Origin: Cercis canadensis
Taxonomy: Eukaryota; Streptophyta; Magnoliopsida; Fabales; Fabaceae
DNA: 64,000 nt
Assembly (NCBI GenBank): GCA_003255065.1
Contig: QAOA01005753.1
Span: forward strand, 437,127-501,126
Direction: 5' to 3'
Positions 22,757 to 34,375 of the stretch are shown here, piece after piece. How positions within the stretch are numbered: position 1 is the stretch's first letter; every line of letters begins with the position of its first letter. A program made the translations under genes and the position numbers. The notes under the pieces are model-generated. The model saw only the letters and a list, made by a program, of their open reading frames with translations, did no database searches and was not told the origin of the DNA.

Positions 22757-23189
22757 GGGAAAAGTCCAAAAAATCCCTTCAACTATGCCTTATGTGCGGT
22801 TTACCCCAAAACTTAAAAAACGTAAGAAACACCTCCTTGAACTTTTAAAATGTGCACTTTACCCCTACGACCCTGACATCCATCCATTAATGGACGGAAG
22901 AGAGCACGTGCCGTGCACATGATGTGATTAACTGGGTCATAGTGCAATTTATAGAGGTATAAATGAAATTTTTTTTATAAAATGAGGGTCAAAAAGTAAT
23001 ATTTAAAAAATTTTGGGGCCAAAATGATAATATTCAAAAATTGTCTTCCGTCCATTATTGGATGGACGTCAAGGTTGTGGGGGTAAAGTGCACATTTTAA
23101 AAGTTCAAAGAGGTCTTTCTTACGTTTTTGAAGTTTTTGGGGTAAACCACACATAGGGCATAGTTGAAGGGGTTTTTTGGACTTTTCCC
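22757..23189. mobile_element. Mini-MULE (433 bp) related to MULE-1
   Basis: Ends GGGAAAAGTCC...GGACTTTTCCC with inverted arms that extend inward for over 100 bp. The arms share the order of sequence blocks seen in the MULE-1 terminal repeats (AAAAGTCCAAAAAA, AACTATGC, AAAACGTAAGAA, ATTAATGGACGG). Candidate 9-bp target duplications are TATAAAAAA at 22748-22756 and TATAAAGAA at 23190-23198, with one mismatch. It has no coding sequence, so it is a non-autonomous derivative that MULE-1-type transposase could have moved. Confidence 0.88.
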
Positions 23190-24118
23190 TATAAAGAATA
23201 TAAATTTTAATGTGAATCCATTCTCACATGTCATGTCCTCTGTCTATTTCCTGGAGTCATTATACCATTCTAATTTTTTTACATTGGGTCCATCTGTCAA
23301 AAAATTAATTGAATATGTTGATATGATATAGAGGTGACATAACTCTTGCTATGTTATGTTAGCACCATTTGTTAGTTTATTTGATAGTCCATCAAAAATT
23401 AGACCTAATTAAAAAAAATTTATAATTTTTCAAAGACACAATTGAACAAAAACGAAATACAAGGACGAAACTGAAAAAAAAAAAAAAAAACTCAGTTTCA
23501 AAAACTTAAAGTATAATTTAGTCCTTTTTCTCCCCCCTAGTGTTATATTTAGGTATTCTTCAAGCCAGCTTGTCAACTAATCTATCTGATTGAGGAAGTG
23601 GCAGATGGAGCGTGCGAGCCCCACCAGAGGTGGGTCTCATCACAAGTTTGAACCCGTCGTTCCCCTCTCCAAAGCACAAAGTGTTGAAGCACATAACGCT
23701 CTCCCATTTGACTGAGGCAAAAAAAAAACTAATCTATCTCATTGGTCTAATTAGACTAGAGATTCAAAAAGAAACTCCTTGTGGCCAAGCTCTGAAAAAT
23801 TGGCAACTGAGAATTGCATTTTTGACCTGTGTTTAATCAACATTTGCCTCCATATCACTACGAAAATCCCTTGGGTTGTCAACATGTATAGAACCGCAAC
23901 TGTTTCATCGATCTGACTATTATATAAGAACTACAATTTAGTTCATATGAAGTGTTAAAATAAATGATCTAGTTATAGTACAAGAATTATGGTAACATAA
24001 GGGCATCGAGACAAACTTGTTATAATGTTGACACTAACGTGGAGGAAGAAAGCAAGACTGTCCAAGCTTCCAGACTATGAGAATATCTGAAGTCAACATT
24101 CCTTGCCAGTTTTGGGAA
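23190..24118. other. Spacer, no gene seen
   Basis: AT-rich with poly-A at 23475-23490. The stretch 23590-23720 is less AT-rich and has a weak tRNA-B-box-like word (AGTTTGAACCC), possibly an old SINE, but there is no firm evidence. The 74-codon open frame at 23612-23836 has no recognisable domain. Confidence 0.4.
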
Positions 24119-24744
24119 TAGCACTACCCCACCCAATTGGGTGAGTTCAGGTGGGAAAAAATAATTTTGGTGTCATTGCAAAGATCTAAAAAAATTAAGT
24201 CACCAAATATGTAATAAAATACATAAATGACATGATATAAAAAAAAACATGCCAAAAAATAAGATTTTGACATAATTTGAAGATTTTTTTTGGCATTTTT
24301 TTTATATCGTATTGTTTATACATTTTATAAGGAACTGCGTCTTCTATTACATACTAAATGACTCAATTTTTCAAGATCTTCGAACGACACCAAAATCAAT
24401 GGTTGAGTCCCCATTTGAACCCACCCAAACACTACCCCCAAAAATGGCAAAGGTGGCTTGAACAACTGGGAGTAGAACACTCCTAACTTCANAAAAAAAC
24501 ATACCAAAAAATAAGATTTTGACATAATTTGAAGATTTTTTTTGGCATGTTTTTTTATATCGTATTGTTTATACATTTTATAAGGAACTGCGTCTTCTAT
24601 TACATACTAAATGACTCAATTTTTCAAGATCTTCGAACGACACCAAAATCAATGGTTGAGTCCCCATTTGAACCCACCCAAACACTACCCCCAAAAATGG
24701 CAAAGGTGGCTTGAACAACTGGGAGTAGAACACTCCTAACTTCA
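24119..24744. mobile_element. Foldback MITE with right arm duplicated at a single N
   Basis: The left arm (from about 24122: CTACCCCACCCAATTGGG, then TTTTGGTGTCATTGCAAAG) pairs with the reverse complement of the right arm (GTAGTGTTTGGGTGGG, then TTTTGGTGTCGTTCGAAG). Arms are about 150 bp. The right half (about 24242-24491) is repeated almost exactly at 24493-24744, with only N at 24492 between, so the second copy is probably an assembly artefact. True element length would be about 340-370 bp. Confidence 0.72.
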
Positions 24745-25865
24745 CTTTAGGTGGGTCCAGAGCTTCAGGAATGAAAGTATTGGAGAGTCAATTACAAAAC
24801 ATTGAGCATGCAGAAGTTGTCTTGGCAGGAAAGCAGCAAGTTTATTGATGTCCCCTTCCACTGATAGATGCAAATGATGACTAGATTATTTATGGAGTGC
24901 AAAATCTCATCAGAAACTCGCTAACGAGAAATTGCTGTTTCACACAGAATGATTTTCTGCAAGTGCTACATGTGTCTCACAATGTTTCATAGGAGGAAAG
25001 CCTCCTAATCAAGAACATGGAAATTCTTCACATATACATACCATCCTGCTCTTGGAGCTGTTGAATACAATAGATGAAAAGTGGAAACCTCTCCCCTTGA
25101 TCTTATTCAATCAAGAGGCCAGGACACCAAAACATATCAGAAGAACACATCAAAATGATTACAGAGGGTGAAAACTTAGAAGTATAAGATTGTTTAATCC
25201 GTCAGTAATGCCTCACATACTGCTATCATACTGCAGTTTAATAAAAGGAATTTATTGCAACTTCTTTCATTTTGGCAGAAGAAAATTTAAAATCAAATAA
25301 TAAATAGCATGCAGATAAAACAATGACACAAGTTAAATAGAAAAGCTTAATAGTTAATACTGAAATGGTTGTAGGATGATCTAAAGATGATAGACATTTC
25401 ACTTTTAGTATCTTTTATCTCTGATCAACAAGATAAACTCTCATACAACCGTGAATGATAAATGACTAGACTTTTGATGAGTAGGGAGCAGCCTTTGCTA
25501 AATCCCACCAGAAATTCCTCAAACAAAAAGGAAAATTTATCGGCAGTGGGTACAACCGATTGATGCAATAATAAGCTCCAGGGAACAACCTCATATAGCA
25601 GTTCCAGTAATAAAAAAAGAAAAGGAAAAGGATATCCTAATCCCATACCATGTAACAAACAAGAGCAAAATCAATGCAGAACAAACAAGGTAGTTACGTT
25701 GGAGCAGAAAAGGATTTTAACCACATTAACTAAAACATTTCAGCAATTTTATGCACTTAGTATTTAGCAGTAGTTTAACAATTTAACAAGTATCAACACT
25801 CAAGTGAAATTTTGAACTACAAAATGCAGTTAGGATGAGGGAATTTGCATCCAGTTCTATACTCT
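24745..25865. other. Spacer, no gene supported
   Basis: Moderately AT-rich single-copy-looking sequence without a convincing coding frame on either strand. The 77-codon minus frame at 25425-25658 has no recognisable domain. Confidence 0.4.
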
Positions 25866-26690
25866 CTTTTTTTTTCTTTTTTCATTGGAGAAGAAATATT
25901 ATTTAAATAGGGAGTGAAACTATAGAAACAGCCTGGTGGATAAGGTAGCCTCCTGGACAAAACACAAAAGAAAAACACCAAAACTACACCAGAACATCAA
26001 TGCAATAAGGCTGTCCAATCTCTTTATGTGTAAGGGAATCTCTTTCAAAAGACCATTGACGGCACACCAAAGATAAGCCATATTCACTATCTTATCCCAT
26101 AAAATGCCGGAAGGTCAAAGTGGAGTCGGTAAAAATGCGAGCATTCCAAATTGAAAGAACACCACAGAATTGCATAAACCACAAACAGCCATAAAGTTTT
26201 AACCTCCTTACTCCTACCAAAGCCTCAGAAACTGATAATTAAGAATTTCCCCAAATTGAAAGTACACAACTGACATCTACCACAAAAGCCAAATAGTGTA
26301 TACCATAAATAGGTGGCTTCTGAACAATGTAAAAATAAACGGGCTTCTGTCTCCCACCCAGAGCCACACATTACACGCATATCACGAGAAAGAGCCTTAT
26401 GTGGTCTACGAACTTGCAACATATCATTAGTGTTAAGCCTATTAAGTACCACAGTCCAAATGAAAGACTTAACCTTAGGGGGGGCTTTGGATTCCCAAAG
26501 GGGTTTGTCAAGGAGGAAATTGATCTATTTAGAGTGTGTAAGGGACTGGAAGAAGGACTTACAAGTAAAGACACCAGAAGAATCTAGAGTCCAGACTCTC
26601 TTATCCAAATTGGAGGACATCTGAAAAGAGTTAAGCATAACCAAAAGGAATTCCAACTCATGTTTCTCTATCATTTAGATTTCTAGAAAA
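25866..26690 (-). mobile_element. 5'-truncated LINE remnant (RT C-terminus with zf-RVT domain)
   Basis: On the minus strand the end of a plant LINE ORF2 can be read across frames: KSFFQSLTHSKQINFLLDKP, LWESKAPPKVKSFIWTV, LNRLNTNDMLQVRRPHKAL, VMCGSGWETEARLFLHCSEA and TYLWYTLFG. This is the zf-RVT domain (two Cys, then His and Cys, before a Trp). A 3' part with NARIFTDSTLTFRHF-like text follows. The + strand T-run at about 25867-25884 is the poly(A) tail on the minus strand. Frameshifts and absence of the endonuclease and RT core show it is a dead, truncated copy. Confidence 0.82.
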
Positions 26691-27439
26691 ATGAAAATTT
26701 CAAGAGAATATGGGATCCTGAATGCAGTAGAAATTTTGGATGGGGACATTTTTTTACTTTCTTGAAACTCACTATACTTATACATTAGGAAGCAAGAGGA
26801 TAGGTTTACAGAATTTATTTTAAAATAACTTATTCCCCAATCTCCTCAATACATATAAAATGATTTTCAATCTCTTGATTTCTTCTATTCCAGGGAGAAA
26901 TATCCTTGAGAATATCTTAATTTCACAAATTTACTTCTTTTAAATAGAAAACATTTTTTTCCAGCATGTAATGTATTAAACTTACTGCAAATGAATCCCA
27001 GATCAGACAGCTAGATGTGAGCCCAGCGACGGAATATTTTACAGCATACTAGCAATTTGTTCCTTTTTCTGCAGCATCATTTTCTAAACCAGTATACATT
27101 CATGCAGACATATGTCTAATATATTTGATTTGGTAATCAGTTTAGGAGACCAAGAGCATTATTTGGGAGCATGTCTGTAACAGCATACAGCACATCCAGG
27201 GAGAGAGAGTAATCATTAGAGAGGGAGGGAGATCCATCAACTGTGAGGCAGATCCAATAAACATGTAAACTTTTAATACACTTCTATCCAGAGCTGTCAT
27301 CCTGCTTAAGATTCTGCACATGGACATCCATCATAGTTTCTGTTACTATTCTCCTTCATTAATTATTTAGCATAACACAAATAACAAAAAGTAACACAAA
27401 CATACACACACAACACATGCAAAATAATTACTTGCATAC
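26691..27439. other. Spacer downstream of the PPR gene
   Basis: No gene supported. The short minus frame 27142-27327 has no recognisable domain. Confidence 0.35.
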
Positions 27440-27669
27440 CTTCCATTCTTTAAAAGAGGCCAAAGCAGAGATAACGTTGAGAAATATGTGAATATGGAGG
27501 CAACACTCTCGTTCAAGCAGTTCTTTCCTCTCCTAGCCCCAAGAATACAGGTATCAAGGACACCATCAGCTTTATTTTGGATTATATTGAACCCCGTAAA
27601 TAATTTGATTGCTCCAAAGATGTGATCCTTAATAACCTTAGAAAGACCTTGAAATAAGTTGCAGCAGAT
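27440..27669 (-). other. Exon-like open segment on the minus strand
   Basis: On the minus strand a pyrimidine-rich tract and AG precede 27669, and a GT donor (GTATGC) follows 27440. The 230 bp between stay open in one frame: ICCNLFQGLSKVIKDHIF, GFNIIQNKADGVLDTCIL, ESVASIFTYFSTLSAL. I do not recognise the sequence. It starts 226 bp past the PPR stop on the same strand, so it could belong to a spliced 3' UTR of that gene or be a remnant of another gene. Confidence 0.25.
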
Positions 27670-27895
27670 CTACCATGCTGAATTTGTAGACGGAAAAAAA
27701 AAAAGCTAATGGGCATTTAATTGGTACAATAACTGAACACTAATGCTTTAGATGATAAACCATAAACAAAAAAGGGGNAAAAAAAAAAAAAAAAAAGGTC
27801 CATGTTAAGAACTTTATAATAAAGAGGAATAACAACCTTAAAACCATGAATATTCTAAAAATAGAGGAATAAATTTCTTGATAGCTAATTAAGTT

Positions 27896-29752
27896 CTACT
27901 TAGTCTCCTCTGGCTCCTGAACCTTTTCAATCTTCTGCAGTAATTGCTGTGCCATTTTCAGTTTGCCACATTTCTGAAATTCATGTTCAAAAGTGTCTCT
28001 TGCGTATGCTGATGGAAGAAAGCCCTTCTCAAGCATTGATTTTAATTTGTCCAAGGCAGCATCCAATTGACCACTCTTGCATAGCTTCTGCAACTTCTGG
28101 TTCTCCGATTTTCTTTCCAATTTAAGACATAAATCCAACCGATCATGTTCTCTCAATAGATTGTCCACTAAATTGTAAGTATGAAAATGTGGTGCCCAGC
28201 CCAAACCCAACATTTCCATTAATAAGTCATACGCAGCTTTCCAGTTCTTCTCTTCACAATGAGCATGGATCAAAGCATTATAGGTTAAATTATCTGGAAG
28301 ACATCTGTTCTTATTCATGATTTCAAAGACCCTAGTAGCATCACTCAAATTTCCCAATTTACATAGCATAGATATAATAGAATTGTAAACGGCTAACTTT
28401 GGCTTTAAGCCATGGGCTAACATTCTCCCAAACAAATGACTAGCTTCATCCAGTTGTCGGTGTTCACATACAGCCTTTATGACAATGGAGTATCCTTCTT
28501 TCACACAAGTCAGCTTCCTTTCCTCAACAATCTTCAAAACTTCAACAGCTTCTTCTGTTTTACCTAAGCGACAAAGCTCTGAGAAAAGCTTGACTATAAC
28601 AAAAGTGCTAGGTAATAAGCCAGAACTAAGAACTGCCCAAAATACTGCAACTGCAGGTTGAATTGCACCACTGTTTCCACTTAAGTTTGGAACTAATATT
28701 GTATATGGTCTACGAGTATTCTTTACTCTAACCTTCTCAATATATCCTTCTTTTTCACTCACTAAACACAACTCCCCAATAAGTATGTTCAGTGCAGATC
28801 GAGTAGGAAGCACACCTGCCTTGTTCATTTGGCCAAAAATTTCAAGAGCTGTCTCTAACCTACGAAGTTTACATAAGCCAACAAGCAAGTTACTATATGA
28901 ATAAGTATCAGGAGATTCAATCCTCTGAAAAATTGTAAGTGCAAGATCAATCAACTCCACTGATGATTGTTTCTTACATAGCACAAAAAGCACATTATTA
29001 TAGACAAGATTATCAGGCTTACACCTAAACACCGTTTCCATTTCTTCAAACAAAGACAATGCTTCCCTAATTCTCCCTTGCCTACCCAAAAACCTGATAC
29101 AAATGGATAATGTCCTACAAGAAACTCGACCATTGTGTGATGACACTGTCATCAACAGACACTTCATATCATCAAAAAGTTTTCTCCTTCCCAAGAAATC
29201 TGCCATGTACTCAACCACAGAATCATCAAACTGAAAACCCATCTGTGATCCTGCCCATGAAAAGAATTTCAAGGTCTTAGTTCTACCCAATTGCTTATAG
29301 CTCATCAAAACCCCAAGCACGAAATTAGAGTTACACTCTCCCTTGTAACTATTTAACAAATTATCAAGATCTGCTGTACAAAACATATGGTCAGATAGTA
29401 AAGAACAAACAGAATTAACAACAGGGGAACTTGTTTTGTGTAAAATCTGTGGAATTTGGGAGGAAAATGAAGTAGGTTTTGTGGGTACAATGAATTTCGA
29501 GGTATTGGTTTCTGGGTTCGTGAAATTACGGCCAGATTTTGAAGAGACTTGAGAATAATGCATGAATGATGCAGTGAGGTTGAAGAGGTTAAGAGTAGTA
29601 CAGAAAGCTCCATGTTTACTCCTGCAAAGCATTAGAGCAGTTTGGAGAGTGAAAGAAGCTCGCAACCATTCAAAGTAGAATTTAATTGAAAACTTGGAAG
29701 CAATGAAGACAAACCAAATGTTTCTCCCTCTCTTCCTTTCTTCCTTTAACAC
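27896..29752 (-). CDS. Pentatricopeptide repeat (PPR) protein, P class
   Basis: An intronless frame of 618 codons with no disruption. Canonical 35-residue PPR motifs are visible through much of the protein, for example DNLVYNNVLFVLCKKQSS, DTYSYSNLLVGLCKLRRLET, PKLAVYNSIISMLCKLGNLS, DNLTYNALIHAHCEEKNWKA and PHFHTYNLVDNLLREHDRL. No E, E+ or DYW editing domain follows, so it is P class. Such proteins bind organelle RNA and affect its stability, splicing or translation. Two starts are possible. ATG 29752 gives a lysine-rich lead; ATG 29632 gives MLCRSKHGAFCTTLNLFNLT, a better organelle-targeting presequence, and is my preferred start (578 residues). The specific RNA target cannot be told from sequence alone. 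Confidence 0.93.
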   Translation of the reverse strand: MLKEERKRGRNIWFVFIASKFSIKFYFEWLRASFTLQTALMLCRSKHGAFCTTLNLFNLTASFMHYSQVSSKSGRNFTNPETNTSKFIVPTKPTSFSSQIPQILHKTSSPVVNSVCSLLSDHMFCTADLDNLLNSYKGECNSNFVLGVLMSYKQLGRTKTLKFFSWAGSQMGFQFDDSVVEYMADFLGRRKLFDDMKCLLMTVSSHNGRVSCRTLSICIRFLGRQGRIREALSLFEEMETVFRCKPDNLVYNNVLFVLCKKQSSVELIDLALTIFQRIESPDTYSYSNLLVGLCKLRRLETALEIFGQMNKAGVLPTRSALNILIGELCLVSEKEGYIEKVRVKNTRRPYTILVPNLSGNSGAIQPAVAVFWAVLSSGLLPSTFVIVKLFSELCRLGKTEEAVEVLKIVEERKLTCVKEGYSIVIKAVCEHRQLDEASHLFGRMLAHGLKPKLAVYNSIISMLCKLGNLSDATRVFEIMNKNRCLPDNLTYNALIHAHCEEKNWKAAYDLLMEMLGLGWAPHFHTYNLVDNLLREHDRLDLCLKLERKSENQKLQKLCKSGQLDAALDKLKSMLEKGFLPSAYARDTFEHEFQKCGKLKMAQQLLQKIEKVQEPEETK

Positions 29753-30211
29753 GAAGTTGTTCCAATTCGTCTTCCATTGCCCTTGCGAATTTCCTTAAGT
29801 CGAGAATAAATTTCTTCTTTCTTTTCAGTTTTCTAATAACAACACTTTATCTATTTATTTATTGATCGAGTAAATTCAGAATTTTATAAATTAGTACTTA
29901 AAAGAATATTTATAACACAATAGTTTTATAATCATATAGACTTCTAACAAATTAGTATAGAAATTAATGATTAAAGGATTATTTTATAATAAATATATAA
30001 TATTTATTAAGAATGATTATTTTGTAAAAAAGAATTATTTCAAAAATTAATTTGTAAAATTTAAAATTTTCAAAGACACAAGTGAAAAGTTACTCTTATT
30101 TATTTTTAGCCATTAATGACATAACTTCTTTTTTTGTTTCTTCTTCAAGACTTGGCATTTTTTTTTTACAATTATTTTCAAGTTCCAATATTCAAAAATA
30201 AAAGCTAAGAA
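29753..30211. other. AT-rich spacer upstream of the PPR gene
   Basis: Contains the presumed PPR promoter and leader on the minus strand. No clear TATA position can be assigned in such AT-rich sequence, and no other gene is seen. Confidence 0.35.
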
Positions 30212-30219
30212 GTTCAAAG

Positions 30220-30802
30220 CAATGTTTTAAAAATTGGACCGGACTGGGTAGTTTGACGGCGGCCCGTTTGGATTCTGGTTCGATTATGAGGTTCAACTTG
30301 TTTAAGCGGTTAAATCGATAAAAACCAATTGAACTGGTGAACCGGTCCAATTTTTCATAACCGGCCGGTTCACTGAAATTTTTTATTTTTTTTTTCAAAA
30401 TTGTCACCAAAAGCATTTGATCCTCATTCCTTTAAGGAATAAGAGACTTATATCATCAAACCAATACATTTTTTGTGAATAAATTTGTATTATAATTTAC
30501 TTATTCTCATTTAGATTGCATAATAGATAAATATTATTCATAAGAGGATTTGAACCATCCTTCCAAGGAAGGGAAAAGACATTTGCTACTAAGTCAACTT
30601 TAATTTTAATATCAAATTTGCATAAAAATATATTTATTATAACTTAAGTTATACAATAGGCACATTAAATATTATATTTGTATAAAGAAATCATATTTAT
30701 GATGTCATCAGGTCTGACCGTTTAGTTCAACCAGTTGGACCGCTTCAACCGATGCTCATTCTTTAAAATGATTCGCTTACCGATTCAATTTTTAAAATAC
30801 TA
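30220..30802. mobile_element. Non-autonomous hAT-type element (583 bp)
   Basis: A perfect 8-bp direct repeat GTTCAAAG flanks it at 30212-30219 and 30803-30810. The ends are inverted: CAATGTTTTAAAAATTGGA on the left, and the reverse complement of the right end reads TAGTATTTTAAAAATTGAA. Subterminal regions are rich in GGACCGG/CCGGTTC words. An 8-bp duplication fits hAT. There is no coding sequence. Around 30535-30600 a small unrelated, tRNA-like stretch is embedded. Confidence 0.8.
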
Positions 30803-30810
30803 GTTCAAAG

Positions 30811-31049
30811 GCAAATATTATTCAAAAAAGTGCTTGGCACTTTGTGTGAAATTATCAAAATATCTCTTGATATTATATGGTTATTATATTTTATATTTGA
30901 ATATGATAACTACATATTAAATAAAATAATCTTATATTTTATATATAATAATTACATATATGAACATAACAATATATAACACCAAGAAATATTTTGGTCA
31001 TTTCATACAAAGTGGTAGGCACTTGCTTGAAAAGCATTTGCTTTTGAAA
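30811..31049. mobile_element. MITE family A, copy 2
   Basis: Inverted arms (GTGCTTGGCACTTTGTGTG on the left; the reverse complement of the right arm gives AAGTGCCTACCACTTTGTATG) followed by ATATCTCTTGATATTATATGG-like sequence resemble the element at 21409-21668. It lies immediately beside the preceding hAT-type element. Confidence 0.68.
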
Positions 31050-31637
31050 CTTCTTGATCTTTTTTCTCAAAAAGTATTAAAACTCAAGAATAATTATCTC
31101 TTTTCTTTCTAATTTGTTGGCTAATTTTTCCTTCTAAAAATTTTAAATCTCCATTTCTAAACTAAATTTTCCAATAACAAATTTTTTTTTGTCATAGACA
31201 AATAAAGCTAAATTTCTAGCTTAATATGGTAAAATGAGGATTCAAACTTAAAACTTAAATATTTTTGGATTTAGGTTTTAGGTTAGAACACGGGTACACA
31301 AAAAAAATAAATAAATACTTAGGTTGATGCATTACAATAAATTGATACTTACCAACAAAAAATCACTAGTGAAATTTGAATTGAAAATATTTTCATGGAT
31401 GCAACTAAATCCTTCCAATTAAGTTAAACTGTATTGACTTACATTTTGCTAAAAAAGTACTAAGTAGTTGAGTCAATCGTTTTTCTTTAAACTTTGTTTG
31501 AGAAAGAAATAAAAATAAATACAAGAAAAATTTATAATAATTAAGATATAGTATATGTATTAATACACTATCTTATTTTGACTATATCATGTTTAGAAAA
31601 ATTTATAAATTGCTTTTCTCTCTCCTTTTATTAACTA
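31050..31637. other. AT-rich spacer, no gene seen
   Basis: Long A and T runs, no coding sequence. Confidence 0.5.
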
Positions 31638-31646
31638 GTACTAAAC

Positions 31647-31850
31647 GATAGTTTGACCTGGATATTACAATTCAGAAATAAAATTACACATTTATTACAC
31701 TTTGTAACTTAATTACCTAAATATTACAGTTTTAAAAAATTAAAAAAAAATTGGGTAGGTGGGGATCACCGGATGCCCCACGGTGTGTCCCCACGGGACA
31801 CCCCACGTAACAGCTGGTGTGTCAAGTCTTGTCCCATTGGCTCGGCTTTT
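31647..31850 (+). repeat. MULE-2 left terminal inverted repeat
   Basis: Pairs with about 37400-37607. The outer 100 bp are well conserved and AT-rich. The inner part is GC-rich with repeated GGTGTGTCC words and is more diverged. Confidence 0.85.
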
Positions 31851-32639
31851 CAGGTGTGGCAGGCTAAAGGAAGGTTGAAGGAAGTGACCGTGAGACTCGT
31901 CAAATGGCATGTCTAATAGGGACACGCCGACTGCCTTATGGTGTGTCCTCACTATATATGCCAAATGGCATGCGGCATTTTCCTTTTTATCTGCTGGCGT
32001 GTTCAGATAATTGAAAGAATCTTTGAAAAGTTGTATGGGGAAGCTACATGACTCCATTTAGAAATGGTGTGTCCGAGTTTTATAAATAACTCTCCATTAG
32101 AGAAGAGCTCATTATTCGCAAAAGAGAAATTTTCATTAGCAAAATTGTTGTTCGAGGTTCTGTCCCAATTTTGGTGGATTAATATTTTATAAGGTGTATT
32201 AAGATTTTAATTATTGCTTAACCTTGGTAATATTTTGTTTATTTTTCTGGTTCTAAGCTTGGTAATTTTTAGTAATATATGTTTTTGTCAAAATATTAGT
32301 ATAAATAAATTATGATAATATTTATATGCTAATTGTATATGAAATGTGATATAATTTGTTTAAATGTGAAGTATAAAAATAGATATATTAATTATTGAAA
32401 TTGCTAAAGGTGCATTAATATTTTAATTATTGCATAAACTTGATAAATTATTTTAATTTTTTTTTGGTTGTAAGCTTGGTAATAATTTGTAATATATTAT
32501 GTATTATGATAATATTTAGTAATATCATTTAAATATTAGTATAAATAAATGTGTACATAAAATATGTATTATGATAATATTTATATGTTAATTGTGCATG
32601 AAATGTGATATGTTTGGTTTAAAATTTAAGATAAAAATT

Positions 32640-34110
32640 ATGATCTTTATTTATTACAATGACCGAGTGTATAACGGGGAGTAAGAAGTCACATAAGAAA
32701 GTGCGAATCTTGTATGCATGAAGTTGAAGCATAAGTATAGACCAGATAGTCTTAAGGAGGAGATACAAAAAAAATTATGTCTTCATCCCAATAAAGTGAT
32801 AAAGAATATCAAATATAGATTTCTAATATCTGCTCACCCATTATAGTATTCAGCACTTGATCTCATGGCTGATGACGATGTAATATGCATGTATGAAAGT
32901 CACGCACAACATACCAATCTTGAATCAATAGAGGTTTTTGTAGAGACTGAACTGCATAGCATGATGATAGTGATTTCCAAACAGAAGAAGCTGATGCAAG
33001 TGGGCCAAGTTCAATACCTTGTTCACTTCAAGGGTATAGTCAAACAGAATTTGAAAATGAGCATTGTTATCAGCCACATGTTGGCTCATCTGGATTCCAT
33101 TATGGCATGCCTAGTTTGAGTCAAATGTTTTAGCCACCAGAGAGCCATGACTGTGGTTATAATGACCCATGGTTCAATTCAAATATTGGATACGGGTGGG
33201 GCATCAAAGAATATGAAGCTAAACTGGATAGACAATGACGTGAAGACCAACAAGTAAGTGGTGGTAATTCTCCCATTAATCCTTTAATTACTTCAAGTGA
33301 TGATGAGGATTACATATCAGAAGGGGATGAATTGAGCAATGATAAAGAAAATGAACATAGTTTGTATCTCAATGTGCAACCATTGAGTTATGAATCTAGT
33401 GGCCCCAAATTGCAAATTGTGCAGCCATTGCAGTAAAATGAACCTTCGCCACATTATTCACACATTAATTGGGATGTCATCCGAATTAGTGATGACACTA
33501 GGAGATCATATGCACATGGAGGGTGGGAAAGAGGTGGAGAGTTGTCAATTGGACTACAATTCTCTACAAACGACGACGCCCAACTTGCTGTCAATGAATA
33601 CTCACTGCAAATGTATCATTCATTCATTGTGATTTGTCTAAACAAGGCTAGTGGTTGCAATTGGAGACTTTGAGCTTGCCTAAAGATTAAGATCATAGTA
33701 TGAGAGATTAGAAAGTATAACGGTCTACATACTTGTACAAATGTCATGATAACGCAATATCACAAGAAGTTAGATGTTTATGTGATAGCGTCAAACATTC
33801 ATAGGATGGTTGAAAAAAGTCTCGATGTGTCAATAAAATTGATACAAGAGCGAATATTAAATCGATTTTTGTACAGAGCATCGTACAGGAAAGCATGGTT
33901 GGCAAAGTAAAAGTGCATCAAAAAATTGTTTGGCAATTGGAATGAGAGTTACAACCTATTGGTGGATGAGAATATTGACCAAAGATTTAGGGAATAAATA
34001 TTAGCCCCACCCCTGCGATGCTGTAGAAGAAATGTTGTCATGTTACTACTTGCATACGAAACGAGATGGATTTACGGAATTCAACCAAAAGCCGAATAAA
34101 GTGCAGTATT
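32640..34110 (+). pseudogene. MULE-2 MuDR transposase, N-terminal part only
   Basis: Read across stops on +. Early text is ADDDVICMYESHAQHTNLES then IEVFVETEL, the standard MuDR N-terminus. Next comes SDDEDYISEGDELSN, then the MuDR domain GLQFSTNDDAQLAVNEYSLQ, KASGCNWRL and RKYNGLHTCTNVMITQYHKK, then LDVYVIASNIHRMVEKSLDV and ASYRKAWLAK. Similarity fades near 34000 at FGNWNESYNLL, before the DDE catalytic core, which is absent. At least four in-frame stops are present. It cannot encode an active transposase. Confidence 0.88.
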
Positions 34111-34375
34111 TATCGTATGCCTGATCCATGATCTATTGGTCATTTTTTTGCTTGAATGTCTATAATTTGACTATTATTTAAACTTGTGCTTTTGTTATGA
34201 AGTTTATGCGAATAATGTTTGATTATATCAATCTTGAATTTAAAATTCTCAATTGATGACATAAATATAAATACAATAATATTGTCATATGACGGATAAA
34301 TGAAATTTACATTACAGTCCAGATAATGCAAAAAGTCATATTACATAAGTATACACGTACAATAGGAAAATGATA

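Noticed and set aside
25425-25658. Membrane protein on the minus strand
   Set aside because: Hydrophobic composition only, no conserved motif or splice context.
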